From Candidatus Binataceae bacterium (lineage in GTDB: Bacteria; Desulfobacterota; Binatia; Binatales; Binataceae), in contig JASHZA010000134.1 in the NCBI GenBank assembly GCA_030042765.1, forward strand, positions 1 to 5,032: 5,032 bases of DNA, in the 5' to 3' direction. The notes beneath the pieces were generated by a model, which made no database searches, was not told where the DNA came from, and saw only the letters and a program-made list of their open reading frames with translations. Both the position numbers and the translations under genes were made by a program. Positions 1-5,032 of the stretch are shown one piece after another (within the stretch, counting starts at the first letter, position 1; each line of letters opens with the position of its first letter).

Positions 1-2
1 AC

Positions 3-524
3 CCGTCGCTGGCGCCCGCGGGCTCGTTCAGGGGAAAGAAGTGGTACATCGTGATTCTCGCGTGGCTGGACCCGCATTGGGCGAGAGTGTGCGAGGCGAT
101 CGGCAGGCCGGAACTCGTGCGCGATCCGCGGTTTATCGATAGCACGGCGCGATCCCGCCATAAGCAGGAGATAATTGATCTGATCGAGGGATGGCTGGCC
201 ACGATGCCGAGCGACGAAGCGGCGGTTGATGCGCTGCGTGCACATCGCGTCCCGGTAGGACCGATACTGTCCGTGCGCGAAGCGATGATGCATCCGCACG
301 TGCGCGAGCGCGGCACCGTGAGAAAAGTGAGCGACCCGATCCTGGGGGAGTTTGAAATTCCGGGATTCCCGCTTCGGTTTTCGGGATTCCCCGAGGAACT
401 CGAACTAACAGCGCCGATGCTGGGAGAACATAACGAGACAGTCTTACGCACTTACCTCGGCTATTCGCAGGAGCGGATCGGCCAGCTCGTGAAGGACCGC
501 GTGCTCCATAGCGCACCGCATTGA
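3..524 (+). CDS. CaiB/BaiF (class III) CoA-transferase, C-terminal part, cut by window edge
   Basis: The reading frame is open from the first full codon at base 3 to TGA at 522-524, so the true start lies outside the window and about 173 residues remain. Family III CoA-transferases move CoA between acyl-CoA thioesters and free carboxylic acids in the cytoplasm and are usually about 400 residues long, so more than half is missing, including the catalytic Asp. What remains matches the C-terminal half of the family: a segment like AWLDPHWARVCEAIGRPEL followed by DPRF, the VPVGPILSVREAMMHPHV segment, the GFPLRFSGFPEE strand, and the near-terminal LGEHNETVL signature followed by LGYSQERI. The GTG at 51 is internal to the conserved fold and is not the start. 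Substrate cannot be told from this half. It is clearly diverged from the second CoA-transferase downstream, so the two are paralogues rather than a fresh duplication. A shared transcript with the two following genes is likely (61-bp gap, same strand). Confidence 0.9.
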   Translation, partial: PSLAPAGSFRGKKWYIVILAWLDPHWARVCEAIGRPELVRDPRFIDSTARSRHKQEIIDLIEGWLATMPSDEAAVDALRAHRVPVGPILSVREAMMHPHVRERGTVRKVSDPILGEFEIPGFPLRFSGFPEELELTAPMLGEHNETVLRTYLGYSQERIGQLVKDRVLHSAPH

Positions 525-572
525 AAGTGAATGCCGTCACAACGGCCGAACCGCCCAACTTGATGAACTCGC

Positions 573-581
573 AGGGAGGTG
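573..581 (+). promoter_or_regulatory. Strong Shine-Dalgarno site for the truncated ThDP-enzyme ORF
   Basis: AGGGAGGTG lies upstream of ATG 586, with GGAGG at 575-579 and 6 bases to the start codon. It is the best ribosome binding site in the window. It fixes the start of the 76-codon ORF and shows that the front end of that gene is intact even though its body is missing. Confidence 0.75.
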
Positions 582-585
582 GAAC

Positions 586-816
586 ATGGCCGCGGCCGCC
601 AGCAGGCCAGTAGACCCCGCCACTGTCGCGACGAAGGAAACTGCGAAGATTTCCGGCGGTAACCCGTTCGCCCAAGCTCTCAAGAACGAGGGAGTCGACG
701 TTATTTTCATGCTCTGGGGCGGGCGCGCGAATCCGGAAAAATGCGCGCTGATTAACGTCTGGATCGCTCGGGACGTTTATTCGTCCGGGACGATGAAGCC
801 GACGATGTACAAGTAG
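586..816 (+). pseudogene. Internally deleted thiamine-diphosphate enzyme (acetolactate synthase / oxalyl-CoA decarboxylase-like remnant)
   Basis: This 76-residue ORF reads as two ends of a much larger protein. Residues 1-46 resemble the N-terminus of ThDP-dependent enzymes: a Lys/Thr-rich leader, then SGGNPFAQALKNEGVDVIF and a Gly-Gly, as in the family motif of the type G-x-x-x-x-x-AL-x-x-x-G-V-D-x-I-F. In intact enzymes this precedes the catalytic Glu region. Residues from about 47 to 76, with [18 protein letters not shown] and a final MYK, resemble the extreme C-terminus of the same family, where the last strand is typically of the form KPxLINVxI. Full-length members have about 550-600 residues, so some 500 codons, including the catalytic Glu and the Mg/ThDP-binding motif, are absent. 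The seam probably falls near base 720 in GC-only sequence. It is preceded by a strong ribosome binding site and followed within 20 bp by an Frc-like gene, the usual partner of oxalyl-CoA decarboxylase or 2-hydroxyacyl-CoA lyase. Catalysis is impossible as it stands. A genuine small protein or an assembly collapse are the alternatives. Confidence 0.6.
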
Positions 817-823
817 AAATTGT

Positions 824-829
824 GAGGGA
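824..829 (+). promoter_or_regulatory. Ribosome binding site deciding the Frc-like start
   Basis: GAGGGA sits just ahead of ATG 834, with a short spacing of about 4 bases. The site overlaps the alternative in-frame GTG at 822, which favours ATG 834. The N-terminus starting at 834 also aligns with known Frc proteins without extra residues. Confidence 0.5.
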
Positions 830-833
830 ATCG

Positions 834-2066
834 ATGGATAAGGCGTTGGCAGGTGTTCGCGTTCTGGATATGACGCACGTTCAGTCCGGTCCAAGTTGCA
901 CACAGATTCTGGCATGGCTAGGCGCCGACGTAATCAAGGTCGAGCTGCCCGGCCGCGGCGATATTACTCGATCGCAGCTTCGCGACCTGCCGAATGTCGA
1001 CAGCCTCTATTTCACGATGCTCAATTGCAACAAAAGGAGTCTGACTCTCAACCTCAAGTCCGCCAAGGGGAGAGAGATTTTCGCCGCATTAATCAAACGT
1101 GCCGACATCCTGGTCGAAAATTTCGGTCCTGGCGTGCTCGACCGCCAGGGCTTCCCATGGGAACGAATCCGGGAAGCCAACCCGAAGATTATCTACGCGT
1201 CGATAAAAGGGTTTGGCGCCGGACCGTTTCTCGAATCGAAGGCTTACGAAACGATCGCGCAGGCGATGGGCGGTGCGATGAGCACGACCGGATTCGAGGA
1301 CGGACCGCCCACCAGCACGGGTGCCCAGATTGGCGATTCCGGGACCGGAATTCATGTTGTCGCAGGAATCCTTGCCGCGCTCTACCAGCGCACGCACAGC
1401 GGACGCGGGCAGCGCGTCGAGGTCGCGATGCAGGATGCGGTTCTGAATTTGTGCCGGGTCAAGCTGCGAGATCAGCAGCGTCTCAGCCATGGGCCACTGG
1501 CCGAATACCCCAACCGCACCTTTGGCGATACGGTCCCGCGTTCCGGAAACGCTTCTGGCGGAGGCCAGCCGGGAGCGGCGCTGCGCTGCAAGCCCGGTGG
1601 GCCGAATGACTACTGCTACGTGATTATTCAGCCGCAAATCTGGACTGACCTGGCTCGGACAATCGGCCGCCCCGAGCTTGCCGACGATCCCGCCTTCAGC
1701 ACTCCGGAAGCACGCATCAAACACCTCGACGAGGTCTTCGCGGTCATCGAAGAGTGGACCATGAAGCATACCAAACGTGAGGTAATGCGAATGCTGATGG
1801 AAACGGACGTGCCGTGCGGACCCGTGTTGTCGATGAAGGATTTGATCGAAGACGAGGCGCTCGCGAAGCGTGGGATGATCGTCGACGTTCCGCATCGTGA
1901 GCGTGGTGTTTTCAAGACGCTCGGTTGCCCGATCACACTTTCCGACAGTCCGGTTGAGGTCAGGTCATCACCGCTTTTGGGCGAGCATACCGCCGAGATT
2001 TTGCAGGAGGTCATGGGATACGGCGAGGATGAGTTGGAGAAATTGCGCGCTGAAGGCGTTATCTAG
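834..2066 (+). CDS. frc: Formyl-CoA:oxalate CoA-transferase-like protein (class III CoA-transferase)
   Basis: A 410-residue cytoplasmic enzyme, close to the roughly 416-428 residues of known Frc proteins. Frc transfers CoA from formyl-CoA to oxalate, making oxalyl-CoA for oxalyl-CoA decarboxylase. Seen here: the N-terminal [15 protein letters not shown] with Gln17; the [13 protein letters not shown] segment (about 57-69); [10 protein letters not shown] (94-103); the catalytic Asp168 in the context QIGDSGTG, matching Asp169 of characterised Frc; [20 protein letters not shown] (198-216), a strong Frc-type signature; VPRSGN with the glycine loop GGGQPG (242-247); and C-terminal [12 protein letters not shown] (379-390). 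Position 48 is Gln, which I recall is the E. coli YfdW state rather than the Trp of Oxalobacter Frc. The stretch after the glycine loop (about 251-262) lacks the Trp-Glu-Thr-containing segment of classical Frc, so a related acid could be the real substrate. ATG 834 is preferred over in-frame GTG 822. It lies 17 bp after the truncated ThDP gene, probably in one operon. Confidence 0.85.
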   Translation: MDKALAGVRVLDMTHVQSGPSCTQILAWLGADVIKVELPGRGDITRSQLRDLPNVDSLYFTMLNCNKRSLTLNLKSAKGREIFAALIKRADILVENFGPGVLDRQGFPWERIREANPKIIYASIKGFGAGPFLESKAYETIAQAMGGAMSTTGFEDGPPTSTGAQIGDSGTGIHVVAGILAALYQRTHSGRGQRVEVAMQDAVLNLCRVKLRDQQRLSHGPLAEYPNRTFGDTVPRSGNASGGGQPGAALRCKPGGPNDYCYVIIQPQIWTDLARTIGRPELADDPAFSTPEARIKHLDEVFAVIEEWTMKHTKREVMRMLMETDVPCGPVLSMKDLIEDEALAKRGMIVDVPHRERGVFKTLGCPITLSDSPVEVRSSPLLGEHTAEILQEVMGYGEDELEKLRAEGVI

Positions 2067-2111
2067 ATGCCGTCGCGTAAGGTCAGAACCACCGCGTGGC
2101 TTGCGCGAACC

Positions 2112-2128
2112 TCGACCTACTGCGTCGA
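2112..2128. repeat. Short inverted repeat ahead of the parA promoter
   Basis: TCGAC at 2112-2116 and GTCGA at 2124-2128 form a 5-bp stem with a 7-base loop. It lies 45 bp after the Frc stop and just upstream of the predicted -35 element of parA. It could be a weak terminator for the CoA-transferase operon or an operator half-site pair. The stem is short and there is no run of T right after it, so chance is a fair explanation. Confidence 0.25.
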
Positions 2129-2135
2129 TGTTACT

Positions 2136-2165
2136 TTGATTTCATATCGTCCCGATGGTTATATA
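2136..2165 (+). promoter_or_regulatory. Candidate sigma70-type promoter of parA
   Basis: TTGATT at 2136-2141 (-35) and TATATA at 2160-2165 (-10) are separated by 18 bases, inside an AT-rich island that stands out in the GC-rich surroundings. Transcription would start near 2172 and give a leader of about 54 bases before the GTG of parA. This suggests parA is transcribed separately from the CoA-transferase cluster. Confidence 0.45.
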
Positions 2166-2225
2166 TGTGGTGTGGCGCGCTGTTGATGGTCGAATCGCCG
2201 CCTGACAGCGTGCCGGGGACGGGAC

Positions 2226-3146
2226 GTGGTGGGGCGACTGATCGCAATAGCGAATCAAAAGGGCGGTGTTGGCAAGACCACTACCGCCGTTAATCTTGCG
2301 ATCGGACTGGCCGCACATGAACGGCGGGTTCTCCTGGTAGATCTTGATCCGCAGGGTAATGCCACCTCGGGCCTAGTGCCGGGCTCGCGCTTCGCTCAAC
2401 TGAAAAACTCACAGCGCACCATTTACCAGTCCATGGTGGGGCATTACGTTGTCGAAGCGGTACTCACGCAAGTACGCGAAGCCGTGTATCTCACGCCGGC
2501 GGGACCGGATCTGGCCGCTGCCGAAATGGAATTGACGACGATCGGAGCTCGCGAAGAACGTTTGGCCAGAATTCTGGCGACCGTGCGAGAGGATTTTGAC
2601 TATATTTTGCTCGATACTCCGCCTTCGCTTGGCTTGCTCACATTGAACGCGTTGGTAGCGGCGGATTCCGTGATCGTGCCTTTACGGTGCGAATATTTCG
2701 CTCTGGAAGGTCTTGGTTCGCTGCTGGATATGCTCAGAAAGGTCCGTTGTGAATTCAATCACGTGCTGGAAGTTTACGGCTTTGCGCTGACCATGTTCGA
2801 TACCCGCGGCCGATTAAGTTACCAAGTCGCCCGCGAGGTGCGCGACCATTTTCCGAACAAGGTCTTCCAGAGTGTCATACCGCGAAATGTTGCCATCCCG
2901 GAGAGTTCCAGCCACGGGCTGTCGGTCATTGAGCACGACAGTGGCTCGGCGGGCGCGCAGGCCTATCGCGAGTTCGCAGCGGAAATCTTGTCACATTCGG
3001 TCTCGCGCGGCGAATGCGCGAGCCGCCAAATGGCGCTTCCTAACCGGCAGTCGTGGAGCCTCGACGTGCTGCTCGATAGCGGGAAGCGTAATGCCCGGCG
3101 GAGGTCACACAGTAATCGTGGGATGATTCGGCGGCCGCGAAACTGA
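2226..3146 (+). CDS. parA: ParA/Soj-family ATPase, orphan, with extended C-terminal tail
   Basis: ParA ATPases bind DNA non-specifically as ATP dimers and move or position cargo (replicon origins, or other large structures) with a partner that stimulates ATP hydrolysis. Seen here: deviant Walker A KGGVGKTT (residues 12-19) with signature Lys12 and catalytic-site Lys17; the Walker A' strand VLLVDLDPQGNAT (35-47); Walker B FDYILLDTPPS (124-134) with Asp130; the VPLRCEYFALEGL segment (151-163); TRGRLSYQVAREVR (193-206); and the usual GAQAYREFAAEIL end (243-255). The ParA fold is complete by about residue 255, the normal family length, but the frame runs on to 306. The tail is Arg-rich, and its residues 269-286 (MALPNRQSWSLDVLLDSG) resemble the start of a chromosomal ParB. 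GTG 2226 is chosen because it gives the standard ParA N-terminus; the ribosome binding site is only a loose GGGAC-type match. No parB follows; the next genes converge from the other strand. It could serve chromosome segregation or positioning of another cargo. Confidence 0.9.
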   Translation: MVGRLIAIANQKGGVGKTTTAVNLAIGLAAHERRVLLVDLDPQGNATSGLVPGSRFAQLKNSQRTIYQSMVGHYVVEAVLTQVREAVYLTPAGPDLAAAEMELTTIGAREERLARILATVREDFDYILLDTPPSLGLLTLNALVAADSVIVPLRCEYFALEGLGSLLDMLRKVRCEFNHVLEVYGFALTMFDTRGRLSYQVAREVRDHFPNKVFQSVIPRNVAIPESSSHGLSVIEHDSGSAGAQAYREFAAEILSHSVSRGECASRQMALPNRQSWSLDVLLDSGKRNARRRSHSNRGMIRRPRN

Positions 3147-3168
3147 GCAGGCGTCTTGTTAAGGCCGG

Positions 3169-3187
3169 TCAGTCAGTTTGAGACTGA
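3169..3187. terminator. Weak hairpin between convergent parA and the minus-strand pair
   Basis: TCAGTC at 3169-3174 and GACTGA at 3182-3187 form a 6-bp stem with a 7-base loop. A 5-bp alternative pairing (TCAGT with ACTGA) is also possible. It sits in the 47-bp gap where two convergent transcripts end, the expected place for a shared terminator. There is no good T run on either side, so it would be weak or need other factors. Confidence 0.3.
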
Positions 3188-3193
3188 AGTGGT

Positions 3194-3664
3194 TTAGCTA
3201 TTTGCTTTTGCGGGATTGAGCAAATCAGGATAGTTCTGAATAATCGTTTGCGCCCGCGCTTTGAAGGCTTTTATTTTGTCCGATTCTGCTCTGCGGTAAA
3301 CGGCGTCCGGCTTGCCTTTGCGGCCGTCGACCAATACAACTTCGCCGTCGCCCGCCAGACGCCTCATCAGAGCGTTAAGCGAAGAGCGATTCACGATCTG
3401 TTCCGGATGCGACTTTTGGATCTCTCTTTCTACTTCAGCGATCGAGAAATATGGAAGTCCTGCGATCGCTCTCCGCGCAGCCGCCAGGAGTGCATCTGCG
3501 TCGGTCGCCGCCTCGCTACGGCTGCGGCGGTTCCGTGTGAGAGCGGCTTGTGACAGGCTCCATACCAGCTCGAGGGCACGGAGCTTCTCTCTGTAGTCGC
3601 GCTCGATCTGCTCCCGAAGCTGATTGTACTCGTGTTGGTTCACGGGCTCAGAATGTTCGCGCAA
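3194..3664 (-). CDS. Unrecognised small protein: N-terminal coiled coil plus winged-helix-like domain
   Basis: A 156-residue protein that I do not recognise as a named family. Residues about 11-42 are charged and heptad-like (EYNQLREQIERDYREKLRAL), likely a coiled coil for self- or partner association. Residues about 56-126 look like a winged helix-turn-helix: a first helix (LLAAARRAIAGL), then FSIAEVEREI, then a recognition-like helix NRSSLNALMRRLAGDG, then a beta hairpin VVLVDGRKGKPDAVYRR. A polar helix and tail follow (127-156), so DNA binding is plausible. The start is uncertain. TTG 3664 gives the full length and has AAGGA 12 bases upstream; GTG at 3643 (residue 8) is the other option. 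No ATG fits. The gene lies 9 bases after the stop of the repeat-protein gene and in the same frame, separated only by one TGA and three codons. The two are probably translated from one message, perhaps by coupling. It converges on parA. Confidence 0.75.
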   Translation of the reverse strand: MREHSEPVNQHEYNQLREQIERDYREKLRALELVWSLSQAALTRNRRSRSEAATDADALLAAARRAIAGLPYFSIAEVEREIQKSHPEQIVNRSSLNALMRRLAGDGEVVLVDGRKGKPDAVYRRAESDKIKAFKARAQTIIQNYPDLLNPAKANS

Positions 3665-3673
3665 CCGGTGCTG

Positions 3674-4492
3674 TCATCCTTCGTTCTTCGCCTCGGTCTT
3701 CAATTCGAGCACTGAGACCTCGAATGAGTCGGAAAGCCGGCTGAATTCCTCTTGCAAGGCGCTCGCGGGTTCAAGGATTTGCGCCAACTTCAGCATCCGT
3801 GCGCCCAGTTCCTTGGCCGGTTCCAGCGCCTTTACCAGGAGGTCAAGATGAATCTGGAAACCACTGGCCAGGTGTCCGAGTTGTTGTTCCAGAGGTCTCA
3901 TCGCCTCGAAGGACTGAGCGAGTTGTGCCACCTGTTTTTGAAACGCTCGCATCGGTTCAAACGCTTCCGCCAGCTTTGATACCTGCTCCTGGAAACGCAT
4001 TAGCGTTCCGAACACGGAAGCGGCGGACTTCGACAATTCCTCTACGGGCTCGAACGCGGCGGAGAGTTCCGCGAGTTGGTCCCGCAAACCATTGGTCTGC
4101 TCGAATACCTTCGCAACCGCCTGGAAAAGCTGGTACTCACTTGTCGGTGCCCGTTCCGCGAGCTCAAGCGCCTCACTCGGGACGGCTTTCGCCGTGGCCT
4201 GTTTCGGCTCCTGCTCGGGCGGGTTCGCCTCCACCGGCGTTTGGTCGGCGGCCTTGCGTCCCGCTTTGCCGGCCGGCTCAACCGGTTCCAGTTCAGGCGA
4301 TATATTCTGTAATAGCCTTCGCACCGAGTAGAGCCGTGGTTCCGGCTCATTCGGCAAGCGTGTATCGCCTCCGGCCTGCCCTGCCGCAGTGAGCATGCCT
4401 GTTCTCCTGGCGGGCGTGGGTGGCACTTCAGCCTGAGACTGTTGGAGCAGACGTTTTCTGAGGTCGTTTAGCCGTGTGTCCAATTCGCTCAT
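3674..4492 (-). CDS. Unrecognised protein with Ala/Pro/Glu-rich linker and 17-residue helical repeats
   Basis: A 272-residue soluble protein with no signal peptide or membrane segment, and not a family I can name. Residues 1-20 are a short charged helix. Residues 21-118 are low-complexity, rich in Pro, Ala, Glu and Lys, and likely disordered. Residues 119-262 are a tandem array with a 17-residue period: 119-135, 136-152, a degenerate 14-residue unit, 167-183, 184-200, a shortened unit 201-211, 212-228, 229-245 and 246-262. The approximate consensus is [FL]-x-x-Q-[VL]-x-x-L-A-x-x-[FL]-E-P-M-x-x. Each unit reads as an amphipathic helix, and most are punctuated by Glu-Pro. Such an array could bind a surface or a partner. 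Start: ATG 4492 has AAGG only one base away, a poor site, whereas the in-frame ATG at 4396 (Met33) has CAGGAG 7 bases upstream, so a 240-residue product is possible. It is first in a two-gene minus-strand unit with the winged-helix-like gene and faces the orphan parA. Confidence 0.75.
   Translation of the reverse strand: MSELDTRLNDLRKRLLQQSQAEVPPTPARRTGMLTAAGQAGGDTRLPNEPEPRLYSVRRLLQNISPELEPVEPAGKAGRKAADQTPVEANPPEQEPKQATAKAVPSEALELAERAPTSEYQLFQAVAKVFEQTNGLRDQLAELSAAFEPVEELSKSAASVFGTLMRFQEQVSKLAEAFEPMRAFQKQVAQLAQSFEAMRPLEQQLGHLASGFQIHLDLLVKALEPAKELGARMLKLAQILEPASALQEEFSRLSDSFEVSVLELKTEAKNEG
3707..4138 (-). repeat. Tandem 51-bp coding repeat (17-residue units)
   Basis: Codons 119-262 of the repeat protein form about nine diverged copies of a 51-base unit, two of them irregular. 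The clearest adjacent pair is FQEQVSKLAEAFEPMRA (167-183) followed by FQKQVAQLAQSFEAMRP (184-200). The DNA copies have diverged well beyond the protein pattern, so the array is old and kept for its protein structure rather than being a recent slippage expansion. Confidence 0.65.
4404..4409 (-). promoter_or_regulatory. Internal ribosome binding site pointing to an alternative start at 4396
   Basis: On the minus strand CAGGAG lies 7 bases ahead of the in-frame ATG at 4396-4394 (Met33 of the long form). This is a better site than the AAGG that nearly touches the first ATG at 4492. Either the annotated N-terminus is 32 residues too long or two forms are made. The plausible helix in residues 1-20 argues for keeping the long form. 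Confidence 0.4.
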
Positions 4493-4557
4493 CCTTGAAT
4501 CTGGTTCCGGAGGTCGCGGCCGACGCCAGGAAAACCATCAGCGCCACGTTTCCACGA

Positions 4558-4569
4558 GTGATCGATCAC
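4558..4569. repeat. Perfect 12-bp palindrome, possible operator
   Basis: GTGATCGATCAC is fully self-complementary and lies 66 bp upstream of the first ATG of the minus-strand gene pair. That is a suitable place for a dimeric regulator such as the winged-helix-like protein encoded second in the same unit, but such a link is inference. It is not the parS consensus. Confidence 0.4.
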
Positions 4570-4577
4570 GCATCACC

Positions 4578-4595
4578 GGCCGCTTAATGACGGCC
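4578..4595. repeat. Short inverted repeat next to the palindrome
   Basis: GGCCG at 4578-4582 and CGGCC at 4591-4595 flank an 8-base AT-richer loop (CTTAATGA). It lies 8 bp from the perfect palindrome and may form part of the same control region or a leader hairpin. The stem is short, so chance is possible. Confidence 0.3.
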
Positions 4596-4623
4596 ACGCA
4601 AGCCCAATCAATCAAAGGTGGAA

Positions 4624-4637
4624 ACCGGCGTTCCGGT
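4624..4637. repeat. Short inverted repeat with 4-base loop
   Basis: ACCGG at 4624-4628 and CCGGT at 4633-4637 with loop CGTT form a small stable hairpin. Read on the minus strand it is followed by TTTCC, which is too short a T run for a normal terminator. Confidence 0.25.
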
Positions 4638-5032
4638 AAAGCTCAAGCGGCTGGCAGGCTTCCCGTTAGCAGTGCCGCGGAAACGCAATCACCACCGGCA
4701 ACCCCTCCTCCAATCGAAATCGCGACATAACTGATCTACCGCTTAGCAGAATTGAAGTTAAGAGGGCAAAGCAAGGATGATGATGGGAAAACAAAGATTG
4801 GGTGACGGGCCTGAACAGGTGTGTCCAACAGCGCCATATTCATCGTCGTCCAATACAGTCATCATTGATATCTGTTTGCGCTATATAACGTGTTCTGGCT
4901 TGCGCCTGAGGCGGTCGCCTCGATTCTCTAATTCCAACGGCGAGGCAGATTCCATTCGGCGGGTTGTTGAGAAACTTTTCTGTAGACGCACCGGGCACTA
5001 ACTTGCACTTTCAATTCCCTCTGGCCATCGCC

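Larger units (their letters stand above)
4493..5032. other. Intergenic region without a convincing gene
   Basis: These 540 bases lie upstream of the minus-strand gene pair and should hold its promoter, but I see no clear -35/-10 pair on either strand. Possible short frames (for example 4777-5001, + strand, 74 codons, three ATG in a row after a weak AAGG) give Ser/Arg-rich translations with no domain-like pattern. I see no tRNA, rRNA, CRISPR or insertion-sequence end. What it does hold is a perfect palindrome (4558-4569), two short inverted repeats (4578-4595, 4624-4637), and an AT-richer stretch around 4855-4890 with CTATATAAC that lacks a properly spaced -35. The gene to the right, if any, is outside the window. 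Confidence 0.6.

Noticed and set aside
133..915. 260-codon open frame on the minus strand
   Set aside because: It is antisense to the CoA-transferase C-terminus and the ThDP remnant; the translation is Arg/Pro/Ser-rich with no domain pattern, typical of a GC-rich shadow frame.
896..1609. 237-codon open frame on the plus strand
   Set aside because: Shifted frame inside the Frc-like gene; Arg-rich translation without family features.
1089..1895. 268-codon open frame on the minus strand
   Set aside because: It lies wholly antisense to the well-supported Frc-like gene and has no recognisable motif.
2872..3126. 84-codon frame overlapping the end of parA, considered as evidence of a frameshift
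   Set aside because: The translation has no ParA or ParB similarity; the parA frame itself carries the conserved C-terminal segment through residue 255.
3799..4392. 197-codon plus-strand frame
   Set aside because: Antisense to the repeat protein; Pro/Arg/Ala-rich shadow of the repeats and low-complexity region.
4545..4560. Partial resemblance of the CGTTTCCACGAG region to a parS half site
   Set aside because: The parS consensus is a 16-bp palindrome TGTTTCACGTGAAACA; here only part of one half matches and the second half is absent.
4666..4711. Minus-strand GGAGGAGG (4711-4704) 8 bases ahead of GTG at 4695, opening a 9-codon frame ending at TAA 4668-4666, as a possible leader peptide
   Set aside because: The spacing is good, but the frame is tiny, has no codon pattern that suggests attenuation, and no terminator follows it; a purine-rich chance match is as likely.
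4865..4889. TTGATA plus TATAAC as a plus-strand promoter
   Set aside because: Only 13 bases separate the two elements, too short for a sigma70 promoter.
4777..5001. 74-codon ORF with three consecutive ATG codons
   Set aside because: Weak ribosome binding site, Ser/Arg-rich translation and no domain-like pattern; listed only as part of the intergenic region.

Overview
This is a GC-rich (roughly 58-60%, estimated by eye) bacterial window that looks like a piece of chromosome from an uncultured soil- or sediment-type bacterium. Several class III CoA-transferase genes packed together and an orphan ParA beside unrecognised genes would fit deltaproteobacterial or Binatota-like lineages. There is no rRNA or other marker, so the lineage is a guess.

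Left part (1-2066, + strand): a metabolic cluster. It opens with the C-terminal end of a CaiB/BaiF (class III) CoA-transferase cut by the window edge. Next is a 76-codon ORF with an excellent ribosome binding site. It looks like a thiamine-diphosphate enzyme (acetolactate synthase / oxalyl-CoA decarboxylase type) that has lost its whole middle, so that the N-terminus is joined in frame to the C-terminus. Last is a full-length CoA-transferase very close to formyl-CoA:oxalate CoA-transferase (Frc). The order CoA-transferase, ThDP lyase, Frc suggests an oxalyl/formyl-CoA or 2-hydroxyacyl-CoA pathway whose lyase has been destroyed here, or misassembled.

Middle (2067-3146, + strand): a short spacer with a plausible sigma70-type promoter, then a ParA/Soj-type ATPase with all nucleotide-binding motifs. 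No parB follows. ParA instead carries a tail of about 50 residues, and part of that tail resembles the start of a ParB, as if the parA stop codon and most of parB were lost.

Right part (3194-4492, - strand): two unrecognised genes converging on parA and probably co-transcribed. The first encodes a protein with a low-complexity N-terminal half and a C-terminal array of 17-residue helical repeats, most carrying Phe/Leu-Glu-Pro. The second, nine bases downstream and in the same frame, encodes a small coiled-coil plus winged-helix-like protein. Together with the orphan ParA they could form a positioning or segregation module; this is inference from context. The last 540 bp (4493-5032) hold no convincing gene, only a perfect 12-bp palindrome and short inverted repeats upstream of the minus-strand pair.
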